From the NCBI GenBank assembly GCA_963825175.1, contig CAWGSA010000002.1, positions 1,550,001 through 1,614,000 of the forward strand: DNA of 64,000 nt, given 5' to 3'. Under the pieces are notes generated by a model, which saw only the letters and a program-made list of their open reading frames with translations, had not been told where the DNA came from and did not search any database. Shown in pieces: positions 32,541 to 39,952 of this stretch. Numbering within the stretch: the first letter of the stretch is position 1; every line of letters begins with the position of its first letter. The position numbers and the translations under genes are program-made. Source of the DNA: DATFTF01 sp963825175 (lineage in GTDB: Bacteria > Acidobacteriota > Thermoanaerobaculia > UBA5066 > Gp7-AA6).

Positions 32541-33669
32541 AGGCATTCAACCCCTGCCGCAGCTCGCGTGCGAGGATCTCCACGGTGGACCGGGTGCCTC
32601 CCATCAGCTTCTCTTTCCATTGCCCCTCGGTCTCGAAACGCTTGTCGCCGATCGCCTCGGACCACGGACGCAGAGCCGCGTCGAGCTCGCCGGCCGACCA
32701 CACGTCTCCTCCGCGGCTGCGGATCATGGCGATGACGTACGGGACGATGCGGATGAACGCTCGCAGGGAGGTGGAGCTCTTGATCGAGTACTTGCGGCCG
32801 GCGAAGGCGGTGGGAAAGGCGCGGCCCGCGGCTTTGAAGTAATTGAGGAAGAAGCGCTTGGCGTTCTCGCGGAACTCGCGGGAGATCCGGCCGCCGGCGG
32901 CGTCGATGGAGGCGAAGACGTCGCGCAGCTCGTCGGCCAGGGACGCCTGCGTCACGGACCCCCGGCCGATCCCGAGGACCTTGATCTGTCCCTTCAACGG
33001 CGAGTGCTCGTCTTCGTTCAAACCGCGGATCACGTCGTGGGCCGCGGCCAGGTTCTCGTCGCGGTACAGGCGTCGGCCGGACAGAGAGATCAGATGGGAG
33101 GGGTTCAACTTGGTGTGCTTGCTGTTGATCGTGACGAAGAGCTCCACGACCTGGTCGGCGGTCAGGTTGTCGAAGACGACGGCGGGAACCTGGAAGTCCT
33201 TGAGGTTGTGCTTTTCCGCCAGCTGGTGGAGGGCCAGAAGGCGGTGCTGCCCGTCCAGCGCCCTCAGGATTCCCGATTCCTCCGGGAGCTTCAGGGACCC
33301 GGCGTCGGATCGGCCTCCGCCGGGGGAGAACTCGAGCCGGCGCTCCGAGACCAGCAGCACGCTGCCCGGGATCGCGGGCAGCGTCCCTGAGTCGGCGCAT
33401 TGCAGGTAGTAGGCGACGAGCTCCTCGATCTTGCGCTGGATGATCGGACGCTGAAAGGCCTGCTCCGAAGCCGCGATCTTCTTCTCCAGGAACTCCCAGT
33501 TGACGCGGCCGGTCGTCTTCTTTTTTTGCTTCCCCCGGGTGGTCTGGGCGTCCGGACCGAACGACAGCACCTCGAAACCCACGAGGGATTGGAGGTCCGC
33601 CCCGGAGAGGAGGGCCTCGTAGAAGCGAACGCCGAATTGATTCAGCCGGAGCGAGGGAACAGAGAGCAT
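32539..33669 (-). CDS. DGQHR-domain protein (DndB-like, orphan)
   Basis: 376 residues. The defining motif ALDGQHRLLAL is at about 139-143 (D to R), preceded by RALDGQHR and followed by VPAVVFDNLTADQVVELFVT and INSKHTKLNPSHLISLSG, which is the conserved DGQHR domain. The family includes DndB, the transcription regulator or ATPase-like partner of DNA phosphorothioation. No dndA, C, D or E gene is in the window, so the role here is unknown. It has no obvious membrane segment. Two repeat elements (E and I) sit at either end. Confidence 0.82.
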   Translation of the reverse strand: MLSVPSLRLNQFGVRFYEALLSGADLQSLVGFEVLSFGPDAQTTRGKQKKKTTGRVNWEFLEKKIAASEQAFQRPIIQRKIEELVAYYLQCADSGTLPAIPGSVLLVSERRLEFSPGGGRSDAGSLKLPEESGILRALDGQHRLLALHQLAEKHNLKDFQVPAVVFDNLTADQVVELFVTINSKHTKLNPSHLISLSGRRLYRDENLAAAHDVIRGLNEDEHSPLKGQIKVLGIGRGSVTQASLADELRDVFASIDAAGGRISREFRENAKRFFLNYFKAAGRAFPTAFAGRKYSIKSSTSLRAFIRIVPYVIAMIRSRGGDVWSAGELDAALRPWSEAIGDKRFETEGQWKEKLMGGTRSTVEILARELRQGLNA

Positions 33670-33715
33670 CCGGACCCCCCCTTGCTATTGGGCGGGGATT
33701 ATACGGGAGCCACGA

Positions 33716-33815
33716 TCGGTCCATCTGTCCATCGGTTCGTCGGTTGATTTCGGCGGGTCGAGACCTTTTCGAGGCAAATGGCCCGATGGACCGATGATTC
33801 GCTGAACCGATCCAT
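33716..33815. repeat. Inverted octamer arrays (element I)
   Basis: Left array: tcggtcca, tctgtcca, tcggttcg, tcggttga (33716-33747). Right array: cgatggac, cgatgatt, cgctgaac, cgatccat (33784-33815), an inverted relative. The period is 8 here, against 7 elsewhere. It lies between the start of the DGQHR gene and the 3' end of the hypothetical gene, whose stop codon is read from the right array. Confidence 0.82.
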
Positions 33816-34159
33816 CAAGGGGGGTTGACCCGCTTCCAATCCTTGCCGGTCGTCATCTCGTCATGGATCTGGCTGGCGCCGGCGAGAATCCCGCGTAGCT
33901 CGCCGGTCAGGAGCTTCTCCAGCTCGTTGAGCGACTCGGGGTTGGCGACCGGGACCGAGCACTCGATGATCGACTGCCCCAAGGAGGCGTAGAAGGGAGA
34001 GGCGCGGCGCGTCCAATCCGACTCGTTGCGCCGGTGCTTGGTCATCAAGAACGCGGCGAGCCGCCTTTCGTCCCATGGCTCCGCCAGGGTCCAACGGAAG
34101 TTCGCGCGGGGGCCCTTCTGCTGGGTCTCCGGCCGCTCGTCGGCGAGTGTGATGGCCAT
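33815..34159 (-). CDS. Hypothetical protein, about 114 residues
   Basis: From ATG 34159, starting MAITLADERPETQQKGPRAN. No recognised domain. It is mixed charged and soluble in appearance, with a stretch RWTLAEPWDERRLAAFLMTK and LESLNELEKLLTGELRGIL-like segment. The C-terminal end (KRVNPP) and stop come from octamer element I. The start region overlaps the start region of the divergent adaptor gene at 34197, and an alternative adaptor start at ATG 34152 would make the genes overlap. I cannot assign a function. Confidence 0.5.
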   Translation of the reverse strand: MAITLADERPETQQKGPRANFRWTLAEPWDERRLAAFLMTKHRRNESDWTRRASPFYASLGQSIIECSVPVANPESLNELEKLLTGELRGILAGASQIHDEMTTGKDWKRVNPP

Positions 34160-34196
34160 AAAATCGGAATTTAACGATAGCATCCCGGAAGCCAGC

Positions 34197-34949
34197 GTGA
34201 CCACAATCCTTGCGGCGGTCGTTCTGCTCGGCCTGGCGTCTCCTTCGCCGTCCCCGGCGCCAGCAGGGCAAGTCTATGCCTCGCACCTCATGGTCGATCA
34301 GGAGGTGACGGTGTCGTCCCGAATCACCGGGGTGATCGAGACCGTGCACGTCGAGCGGGGTAGCGCGGTGGTCAAGGGCGAGCCCCTGGCCACGCTCGAG
34401 CTCAAGGAGTTCGATCAGGACGTCCGCCAGGCCAGAGAGCAGATGGGATTGGCCAAGGCGGAGCTCGATCGCTCGGAAGCCCTGAGCGCGGGCGGAGTGA
34501 GCAGCCGTGCGGACCTCGACGAGAAACGCGCTCAAAACGCCGTGGCGGTCGCGGCATGGGAGAAGGCCAAGGCCATCCGCGACTACGCCGTGATCCGCGC
34601 TCCGTTCGCGGGGGTCGTGACAGAGAAGTTCGCCCGGGTCGGGGAGAAAGTCATCGACATCCAGAACATCCCCCTCTTCCGAATCACCGCGTTCGAGCCG
34701 CTCCTGGCTCGCATCTACGTTCCCGAAAAGGACCTGCTGACGCTCCACCGGGGGGACGTTGTGGATGTGGTGCCGGTCAACTTTCCTCAGGCACACACCA
34801 AGGGAGCGGTCGAGTTCATCAGCCCGACGGTCGACGCCGCGAGCGGAACCTTCCAGGTCATCATTCGGGTGCGGCGGGAGGCCGCTCGCACCATCCTGCG
34901 GCCGGGCCTGGCCGTCGAGGTGCGAATGCCGAGCGCCGCCCGGCAGTGA
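34197..34949 (+). CDS. HlyD/RND-type periplasmic adaptor protein
   Basis: 250 residues from GTG 34197 (GGAAG upstream at 34187-34191). ATG 34152 would add 15 residues. A signal peptide (TTILAAVVLLGLASPSPSPA) is followed by a biotinyl-lipoyl half (ITGVIETVHVERGSAVVKGE), a helical hairpin (DQDVRQAREQMGLAKAELDR to KRAQNAVAVAAWEKAKAIRD) and the second lipoyl half (VIRAPFAGVVTEKFARVGEK). It belongs to the adaptor family that bridges inner- and outer-membrane exporters, but no ABC or RND pump gene lies next to it. GTGA joins it to the kinase gene. Confidence 0.85.
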   Translation: MTTILAAVVLLGLASPSPSPAPAGQVYASHLMVDQEVTVSSRITGVIETVHVERGSAVVKGEPLATLELKEFDQDVRQAREQMGLAKAELDRSEALSAGGVSSRADLDEKRAQNAVAVAAWEKAKAIRDYAVIRAPFAGVVTEKFARVGEKVIDIQNIPLFRITAFEPLLARIYVPEKDLLTLHRGDVVDVVPVNFPQAHTKGAVEFISPTVDAASGTFQVIIRVRREAARTILRPGLAVEVRMPSAARQ

Positions 34950-35668
34950 CCGCGAATCGCCGTTCCCGTACCTCCGTGCGCCTGCGCTCGACCCTCGATC
35001 GGGTCCTGATCCACGACATCAAGAACATGGGATTCCGCCTTCAGATGCTGCGGTCGAACCTCGAAACCCACTACGGCGACCCGGATTTCAGGAAGTCGGT
35101 CCAGGAGCTCCTCTCCTCGACTATCGACCGATTGGACGGGATCGTGGGCCGCTGGTCGGTGGAGGAGCAGATCTTGATCAAGGTGGCCCTCGACTTGAAC
35201 GGGCTTCTGCGGGAGATTGCCTCGGCCGCGACCCGACGAGGCGGACGGCGCGGCCCTCCGGAGACCACCCGCTTGCCGGAGCTGTCCCTGGCGCTGGGGG
35301 CGATTCCGGAGGTCTGGGGGGACCCGTATTTCCTGCGCGACGCCCTCTCTTCCCTCGTCGACAACGCCCTGGAGGCGGCGGCCCCTTCCGGCAAGGTGCT
35401 GATCCGCACATTTGCTCCCCCCGCGACCGGGAAGCGCGGACCGCGCGCGGTGGTCGAGATCATCGACAACGGATCCGGGATGTCGCAAGACTTCATTCGG
35501 GACCGCCTGTTTCAGCCGTTCCAGACGACCAAGGCAGACGGCGTGGGTCTCGGGCTCTTCACCGCGAGCCAGATCATCCAACACCATCGGGGCACGATCC
35601 GCGTCCGAAGCGGCTCCGGCGAGGGAACGGTCGTGCGTCTTTCGTTTCAAGGCATCAACGCGCCGTGA
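34946..35668 (+). CDS. Histidine kinase core (PrsK-like), no sensor domain
   Basis: 240 residues. The H-box is HDIKNMGFRLQML (His at about 23), and the catalytic region has DNALEAAAPSG, IDNGSGMSQDFI and GVGLGLFTASQII. The H-box wording HDxKN resembles PrsK of the PEP-CTERM system. Usual PrsK proteins carry long membrane and GAF sensor regions; this one starts almost at the H-box. It overlaps both neighbours by GTGA, so all three genes should be translated together. Ligand sensing must come from another protein, for instance the GAF proteins of this island. Confidence 0.84.
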   Translation: MTANRRSRTSVRLRSTLDRVLIHDIKNMGFRLQMLRSNLETHYGDPDFRKSVQELLSSTIDRLDGIVGRWSVEEQILIKVALDLNGLLREIASAATRRGGRRGPPETTRLPELSLALGAIPEVWGDPYFLRDALSSLVDNALEAAAPSGKVLIRTFAPPATGKRGPRAVVEIIDNGSGMSQDFIRDRLFQPFQTTKADGVGLGLFTASQIIQHHRGTIRVRSGSGEGTVVRLSFQGINAP

Positions 35669-37044
35669 CCCAGCCGGACCGAGCGCGGCCGGGCCGGGTC
35701 CTCGTCGTCGACGATGACGCGGCGCTTCTGGAGCAGCTGCGCTGGGCGCTCGCCGGTCATTTCGAGGTGACCGGCGCTCGGGATGCCCAGGAAGCGCGCG
35801 CTCTCCTGGGATCGTCTCCCGATCTCTGTCTCTTCGATCTCCGCCTGCCGCCCTCCGGGCGCGTCGAGGAGGGCTTGGAGCTCCTCCAGGAGGCACGGCG
35901 CCGCGATCCCGACGCTACGGTGGTGATGATGTCCGGCGAGCCCGACCGGCAGATGGCTCTCCGTTCGATCGACCTGGGGGCCTTCGACTTCTTCCAAAAG
36001 CCGGTGAACCCGGCGGAGCTCCTGGTGATCTTGAGGCGGGCGTTCGAGCGGCGCCACCTTCTCGAGGAAAACAGGGCGTTGAAGGAGCGTGCGCGGGAAG
36101 CCGAGACCTTCGACCGGCTCGTGGGCGCGAGCCCCCCCATGCGGCGCCTGTTCGGCGAAATCGACAGGGTCGCGCCGACCGACGCGACAGTGCTCCTGAT
36201 CGGCGAGAGCGGAACCGGAAAAGAGCTGGTGGCCCACTCCATTCACGAGCGCAGCCCGAGGCGCGGCCGCCCCTTCGTGGCCGTCAACGCTTCGGCCCTG
36301 CCGGAGACGCTGGCGGAGGCGGAGCTCTTCGGCCACGAGAAGGGGGCCTTCACCGGGGCAATCGCCTCGCGCCCCGGACGGTTCGAGCTGGCCCACGGCG
36401 GTACGCTCTTCCTGGACGAGATCGGCACGCTTTCGGTCCCGGTGCAGTCGAAGCTTCTGCGGGCCCTGGAGTCGCGCGAGATCGAGAGAGTGGGGGGGAG
36501 ACGGAGCATTCCTGTGGATTTCCGGCTGATCTCGGCGACCAACGAGGACCTCGAGCGGAGCGTCGCCGCCGGAACGTTCCGAGAGGACCTCTACTACCGC
36601 ATCAACACGATCCCGATCTCGATTCCGCCGCTGCGCGAACGCGCCGAGGACATCCCCCTTTTGGCCGAGCACTTTCTGGGGAAGTTCACGGCGCGCCACC
36701 ATCGGCCGGCCCGGCGGCTGTCTTCCGAGGTTCTGGAACGACTTCGGGCACACCCTTGGCGAGGCAACGTGCGGGAGCTCGAACACGTGATCGAGATGCT
36801 CGTGCTCTTCTCCGACGGCGAGGTGATCGGCGCAGAGGATCTTCCGCGGGCTTTCCGTCCCACATCGGGCGCCGTCCCCCGGCAATCGATGCCGACCTCT
36901 TTTGCCAGCGCCGTCGAGGAGTTCGAGCGACGGCTCCTGACCGACGCGATCGCCCAGGCGGACGGTGTCAAGGCGCAAGCCGCCCGGCGGCTGGGCCTCG
37001 ATGGGAACCAGATCAAGTATCTGTGCCGAAAGTACGGGCTTTAG
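35665..37044 (+). CDS. Sigma-54-dependent response regulator (PrsR-like)
   Basis: 459 residues. Receiver domain at the start with the phospho-acceptor in FDLRLPP (about residue 58), the phrase VEEGLELLQEARRRDPDATV as in PEP-CTERM response regulator PrsR, then an AAA+ domain with Walker A GESGTGKE (about 180), the sigma-54 contact loop GAFTGA (about 227-232) and EIGTLSVPVQSKLLRALE, and a C-terminal Fis-like helix-turn-helix (AARRLGLDGNQIKYLCRKYG). It should activate sigma-54 promoters. A sigma-54-like promoter lies about 170 bases downstream. Confidence 0.9.
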   Translation: MTQPDRARPGRVLVVDDDAALLEQLRWALAGHFEVTGARDAQEARALLGSSPDLCLFDLRLPPSGRVEEGLELLQEARRRDPDATVVMMSGEPDRQMALRSIDLGAFDFFQKPVNPAELLVILRRAFERRHLLEENRALKERAREAETFDRLVGASPPMRRLFGEIDRVAPTDATVLLIGESGTGKELVAHSIHERSPRRGRPFVAVNASALPETLAEAELFGHEKGAFTGAIASRPGRFELAHGGTLFLDEIGTLSVPVQSKLLRALESREIERVGGRRSIPVDFRLISATNEDLERSVAAGTFREDLYYRINTIPISIPPLRERAEDIPLLAEHFLGKFTARHHRPARRLSSEVLERLRAHPWRGNVRELEHVIEMLVLFSDGEVIGAEDLPRAFRPTSGAVPRQSMPTSFASAVEEFERRLLTDAIAQADGVKAQAARRLGLDGNQIKYLCRKYGL

Positions 37045-37214
37045 ACTCGCCGGCGCTGGGCACCGCAGCGGTCAACTCGAAGGTTGAAAAAGTCAGCCGT
37101 TAGGGAAAAATTCATCTCTCGGCGGGAGAAAAGCCGACTCCTCTCCGATCGTGACTCGTCCAGAAGTCTTTGTCCATGAGCAGATTGCCTCGGCCGCGTG
37201 CTCGGAGCGCAGAG

Positions 37215-37229
37215 TGGCCCCTTCATTGC
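37215..37229 (+). promoter_or_regulatory. Sigma-54 (RpoN)-type promoter
   Basis: TGGCCCCTTCATTGC at 37215-37229 fits TGG-N10-TGC spacing exactly: GG and GC elements are 10 bases apart as in the -24/-12 consensus TGGCACG-N4-TTGCW. The predicted start of transcription is near 37241, and the ribosome site AAAGGAGGG at 37246-37254 and ATG 37261 follow. The gene upstream is a sigma-54 activator. Confidence 0.75.
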
Positions 37230-37260
37230 GATCTATCGGCTAGAAAAGGAGGGTTCCAAA

Positions 37261-37647
37261 ATGGCTAACGAGGTCAAGATCAAGCTCACCGACGAACAGA
37301 AGTCCAAGATCAAGCAGGCCACTGGAAGGGAAGTTCCTGAGATCCGCGTCGGAAGCCTCGGAAATAACCCCGCCGTCTCGACCGAATTCGCTCACGTCGC
37401 TCCCAGGGCGGCGACCAGGGCCAGCATGCGGGCCGCGACTCGGGCCAGCGTGAAGGCTGCGACTCGGGCCAGCGTGAAGGCTGCGACTCGGGCCAGCGTG
37501 AAGGCTGCGACTCGCGCCGCGACGAAGGCTGCGACCCGGGCCAGCGTGAAGGCTGCGACTCGCGCCGCGACGAAGGCTGCGACCCGCGCCAGTATGAAGG
37601 CTGCGACTCGCGCCAGCATGAGGGCAGCCACGAAATCCATGGTGTGA
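37261..37647 (+). CDS. 128-residue protein with octapeptide repeat tail (possible precursor peptide)
   Basis: From ATG 37261 with a very good ribosome site (AAAGGAGGG). The first ~45 residues (MANEVKIKLTDEQKSKIKQA, then TGREVPEIRVGSLGNNPAVS) look like a leader: charged, helical and non-repetitive. From residue 50 on, the chain is nine copies of an 8-residue unit, mainly AATRASVK or AATRAATK with variants AATRASMR, then a last partial unit AATKSMV. The tail is very cationic (Arg/Lys every four residues). A strong terminator follows. Two explanations fit: a modified or secreted peptide (its neighbours are an RRE-M50-HlyD protein and adaptors), or an H1-like nucleic-acid-binding protein. I favour the first because of context, but there is no direct homology. 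Confidence 0.65.
   Translation: MANEVKIKLTDEQKSKIKQATGREVPEIRVGSLGNNPAVSTEFAHVAPRAATRASMRAATRASVKAATRASVKAATRASVKAATRAATKAATRASVKAATRAATKAATRASMKAATRASMRAATKSMV
37408..37647 (+). repeat. 24-bp tandem repeat coding for the octapeptide tail
   Basis: Nine 24-bp units plus a terminal variant, 37408-37647, in frame with the repeat protein. Wording around GCGACTCGGGCCAGCGTG and AAGGCT recurs with point changes only, so the repeat expanded recently at the DNA level. It is not a CRISPR: there are no spacers and the reading frame is kept. Confidence 0.9.
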
Positions 37648-37676
37648 TGCTCGAGGTCACTTTCACTCGGCAATCG

Positions 37677-37711
37677 AAAGGTGCCCCGCTCAGCGGGGCG
37701 CCTTTCTTTTT
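37677..37711 (+). terminator. Rho-independent terminator after the repeat-protein gene
   Basis: AAAGGTGCCCCGCT and AGCGGGGCGCCTTT form a long GC-rich stem (37677-37704) followed by CTTTTTCCC. The stem separates the repeat-protein gene from the convergent M50 gene. Confidence 0.85.
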
Positions 37712-37747
37712 CCCAGTTCTCTGTCGCGACGAATCTCAAACCGAGGA

Positions 37748-39952
37748 CTACCAAAAGACCGACTGGCCCCACCTCGTGAGCAGGCGTGCCGCGCGTGACA
37801 GCACAGAGGCTCTGCGTCCGTAGATCTTGGCGTTTGCCTCCATTCCCGAAAGCAACTGTCCGTTGGCGTTCTCGAAGACGGCGACCGCGACAAACTGGTC
37901 AGGGCGAAGGGTTGGCGCCTCGGGATCTCTCTGGGCTGTCGCGGTTCCGGGCTGCGCCAGGGTCGCCGGGGAGATCGACACGACGGTCCCGTGCAGTGCT
38001 CCAAGCCGCCCGCGTACAAGCGCCGACACGGCCGCCCCCTTTTGTAAATCGTCGAGAAGACGTTCGGACACCGCCAGTTCGGCCTTCATCTGACGGGTAT
38101 CTCCAACTTCGGCAAGGAACGCGCCGGCCGGGACAGCCTGGCCCTCCAGGTCTTCAATGTAGGGCGTCAAGACGCGTCCTGAAATCGGGCTCCGAATCAA
38201 GAGACGCTCCTCGCGCTTCTCGCCGCTGCTCAATGCGGCTTGGACCGATGCCTGCTGCCGTTCCGAAACATAGACGCCGGTGGCCTCTGCCGCCTGTCGG
38301 GCACGGCTCGCTTTCTGCGTCAGGTGCTGCCGCTCCGTCTCCAGTCTGGTGACCAGCTCGACAGCCGCCGGGCTCGACAGTCGAAAAAGGGGCTGCCCCT
38401 TTTCGACCTGGTCTCCTTCGCGGACCAGAGCCCGTTCCACGACGGCGTCTTCGGGCGCCTCGAGCCGAGCGGTCGTCAGCGGCCTCAGGACCGCCTGCGA
38501 TCGGAGCGTCCTGCGAGTCCAGGGGAAGCCAAGGAGCACGATCAGAGCAACCGCAGAGGCGAGAAGAATCCTTCTCATTCGCGGCGACATGAGCAACTCC
38601 TTCTTGTCCAGATAGAAGAGCCGGGCGGTGCGCGTGGCCAGGCGCACGCGCTTGCGGAACAGGCGGTACATCGTGAGCAGAAGCAAGATGATCGCGAAGT
38701 TCGGAACGAACTTGGCGTAGAGATTGTAGAAAAGGCCGCCGATGAACCGCATGACCACGACAAGCCACGCCAGGGCCAGTGTTCCGTAGATCCAGTAAAT
38801 CCGCCTCTTCCGGCGCGAGGCCGCCGGCACATCCACGGGCAGATGAAGGACATTTCTCTGAAGCGACAGGCCGATGTGGCGCAGCGACTCTTCCCGCAGC
38901 TCGGAGATCTCCACAAGGCTGGTCAGCGCGTAGTAGCCGTCGATCTTGATCAACGGATTGATGTTGAAGAAGACGGTCGATACTCCAGTGAAGAGCATCG
39001 CGTTGAAGGCGAACTGGTGGAGAACGGTGTCCGGGTAAGAGGCGACCCAAAAAATGGTCGCGATCGAGCAGATCCAAGCCTCCACATAAATCCCCGCGGC
39101 CGTGACCCACAGGCCGTGCCACTTGTTCTCGAAGAGCAGGGAGTCGGTCGTGTTGCAATAGAAGGCCGGCGTGAAGTAGACGAGCGCGATGCCGATGTCG
39201 TGGACTTCGCCGCCGTACATCTTGCAGACATAACCGTGAGCGAATTCGTGGATCGCGCCGATCCCGGTCAGAATGATGATGAACTGGATGAGATCGAGGA
39301 AGGGCTTGGAAGCGAGCGCATACATGACCTTGGTTCCACCCCAGATCTCGTCCCAGTGAAGACCGACGATCCCGATCGTCCAGGCAAACAGACAGCAGGC
39401 GAACGCGATGACCGCGGGTTTCCAGAGCCAACGGACGTACCTCAGGGTCCTGGCCAGGAAGCGATCCGGGTCGAGCACGTGGAAGAGAAGAAAGAAAGGA
39501 TTGAATCCTTCCGCCTTCTCTTCAGCGGCCCGCTGGCGGGCGCCCTTGAGTCGGGCGAGAACCGCGAGGCTTCTCTCGGCGGCGGACTTCTGCAGGAAGT
39601 CGAGCTCGCGGAGAAAATCCTCGAAGTCGAGAACGAGAGTCTTCTCGATTGTCTCTTTGGGAAACCTCGCCTGGTACGTTTCGTGGATCTCGGCCACCGT
39701 GCGCGTCCCGTCGAACAGTTCGATGACGCCCCACTGCGTGTCGTCGAAGTTGTAGTACGCATTGGCGACCGGATCCTTGACCACCCATTTGACCTCGCCC
39801 ATTTGAACCAGGCGCCGGATGACGAGATCCCCGCGGAGCGCGGGACGGTCGGCAGCCGGCGTTGGCGGGACGGGGAGGGTCGGCTGGGTGGCCACTTTCT
39901 CGGGGCGTGCGACGAGCGCCCCGATGCCGCGGGTAACGCGCGGGGAGCTCAC
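37748..39952 (-). CDS. RRE/PqqD-like + M50 metalloprotease + HlyD adaptor fusion
   Basis: 734 residues from GTG 39952 (GTGA overlap with the next gene's stop). Residues ~45-125 form a PqqD-like domain (VKWVVKDPVANAYYNFDDTQ then EIHETYQARF). Residues ~150-480 are a membrane M50 site-2-type protease: zinc motif HEFAHGYVCK at 235-239, NINPLIKIDGYYALTSLVEI near 330-350 carrying the third ligand Asp. Residues ~520-700 are a HlyD-type adaptor half (LEAPEDAVVERALVREGDQV and LLIRSPISGRVL). Similar proteins (YydH type, annotated as peptide zinc metalloproteases) serve RiPP-type peptides. PqqD-like folds bind leader peptides, so this protein could bind, cut and hand over the repeat protein. Inference from domains and position. 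Confidence 0.85.
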   Translation of the reverse strand: MSSPRVTRGIGALVARPEKVATQPTLPVPPTPAADRPALRGDLVIRRLVQMGEVKWVVKDPVANAYYNFDDTQWGVIELFDGTRTVAEIHETYQARFPKETIEKTLVLDFEDFLRELDFLQKSAAERSLAVLARLKGARQRAAEEKAEGFNPFFLLFHVLDPDRFLARTLRYVRWLWKPAVIAFACCLFAWTIGIVGLHWDEIWGGTKVMYALASKPFLDLIQFIIILTGIGAIHEFAHGYVCKMYGGEVHDIGIALVYFTPAFYCNTTDSLLFENKWHGLWVTAAGIYVEAWICSIATIFWVASYPDTVLHQFAFNAMLFTGVSTVFFNINPLIKIDGYYALTSLVEISELREESLRHIGLSLQRNVLHLPVDVPAASRRKRRIYWIYGTLALAWLVVVMRFIGGLFYNLYAKFVPNFAIILLLLTMYRLFRKRVRLATRTARLFYLDKKELLMSPRMRRILLASAVALIVLLGFPWTRRTLRSQAVLRPLTTARLEAPEDAVVERALVREGDQVEKGQPLFRLSSPAAVELVTRLETERQHLTQKASRARQAAEATGVYVSERQQASVQAALSSGEKREERLLIRSPISGRVLTPYIEDLEGQAVPAGAFLAEVGDTRQMKAELAVSERLLDDLQKGAAVSALVRGRLGALHGTVVSISPATLAQPGTATAQRDPEAPTLRPDQFVAVAVFENANGQLLSGMEANAKIYGRRASVLSRAARLLTRWGQSVFW

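Noticed and set aside
37408..37647. 24-bp repeats as a possible CRISPR array
   Set aside because: Units are adjoining with no unique spacers, keep a reading frame and no cas genes are near.
37392..37772. Hydrophobic open frame on the minus strand opposite the octapeptide repeat
   Set aside because: It is the mirror of the repeat (period 24) and has no ribosome site; the plus strand has promoter, ribosome site and terminator.
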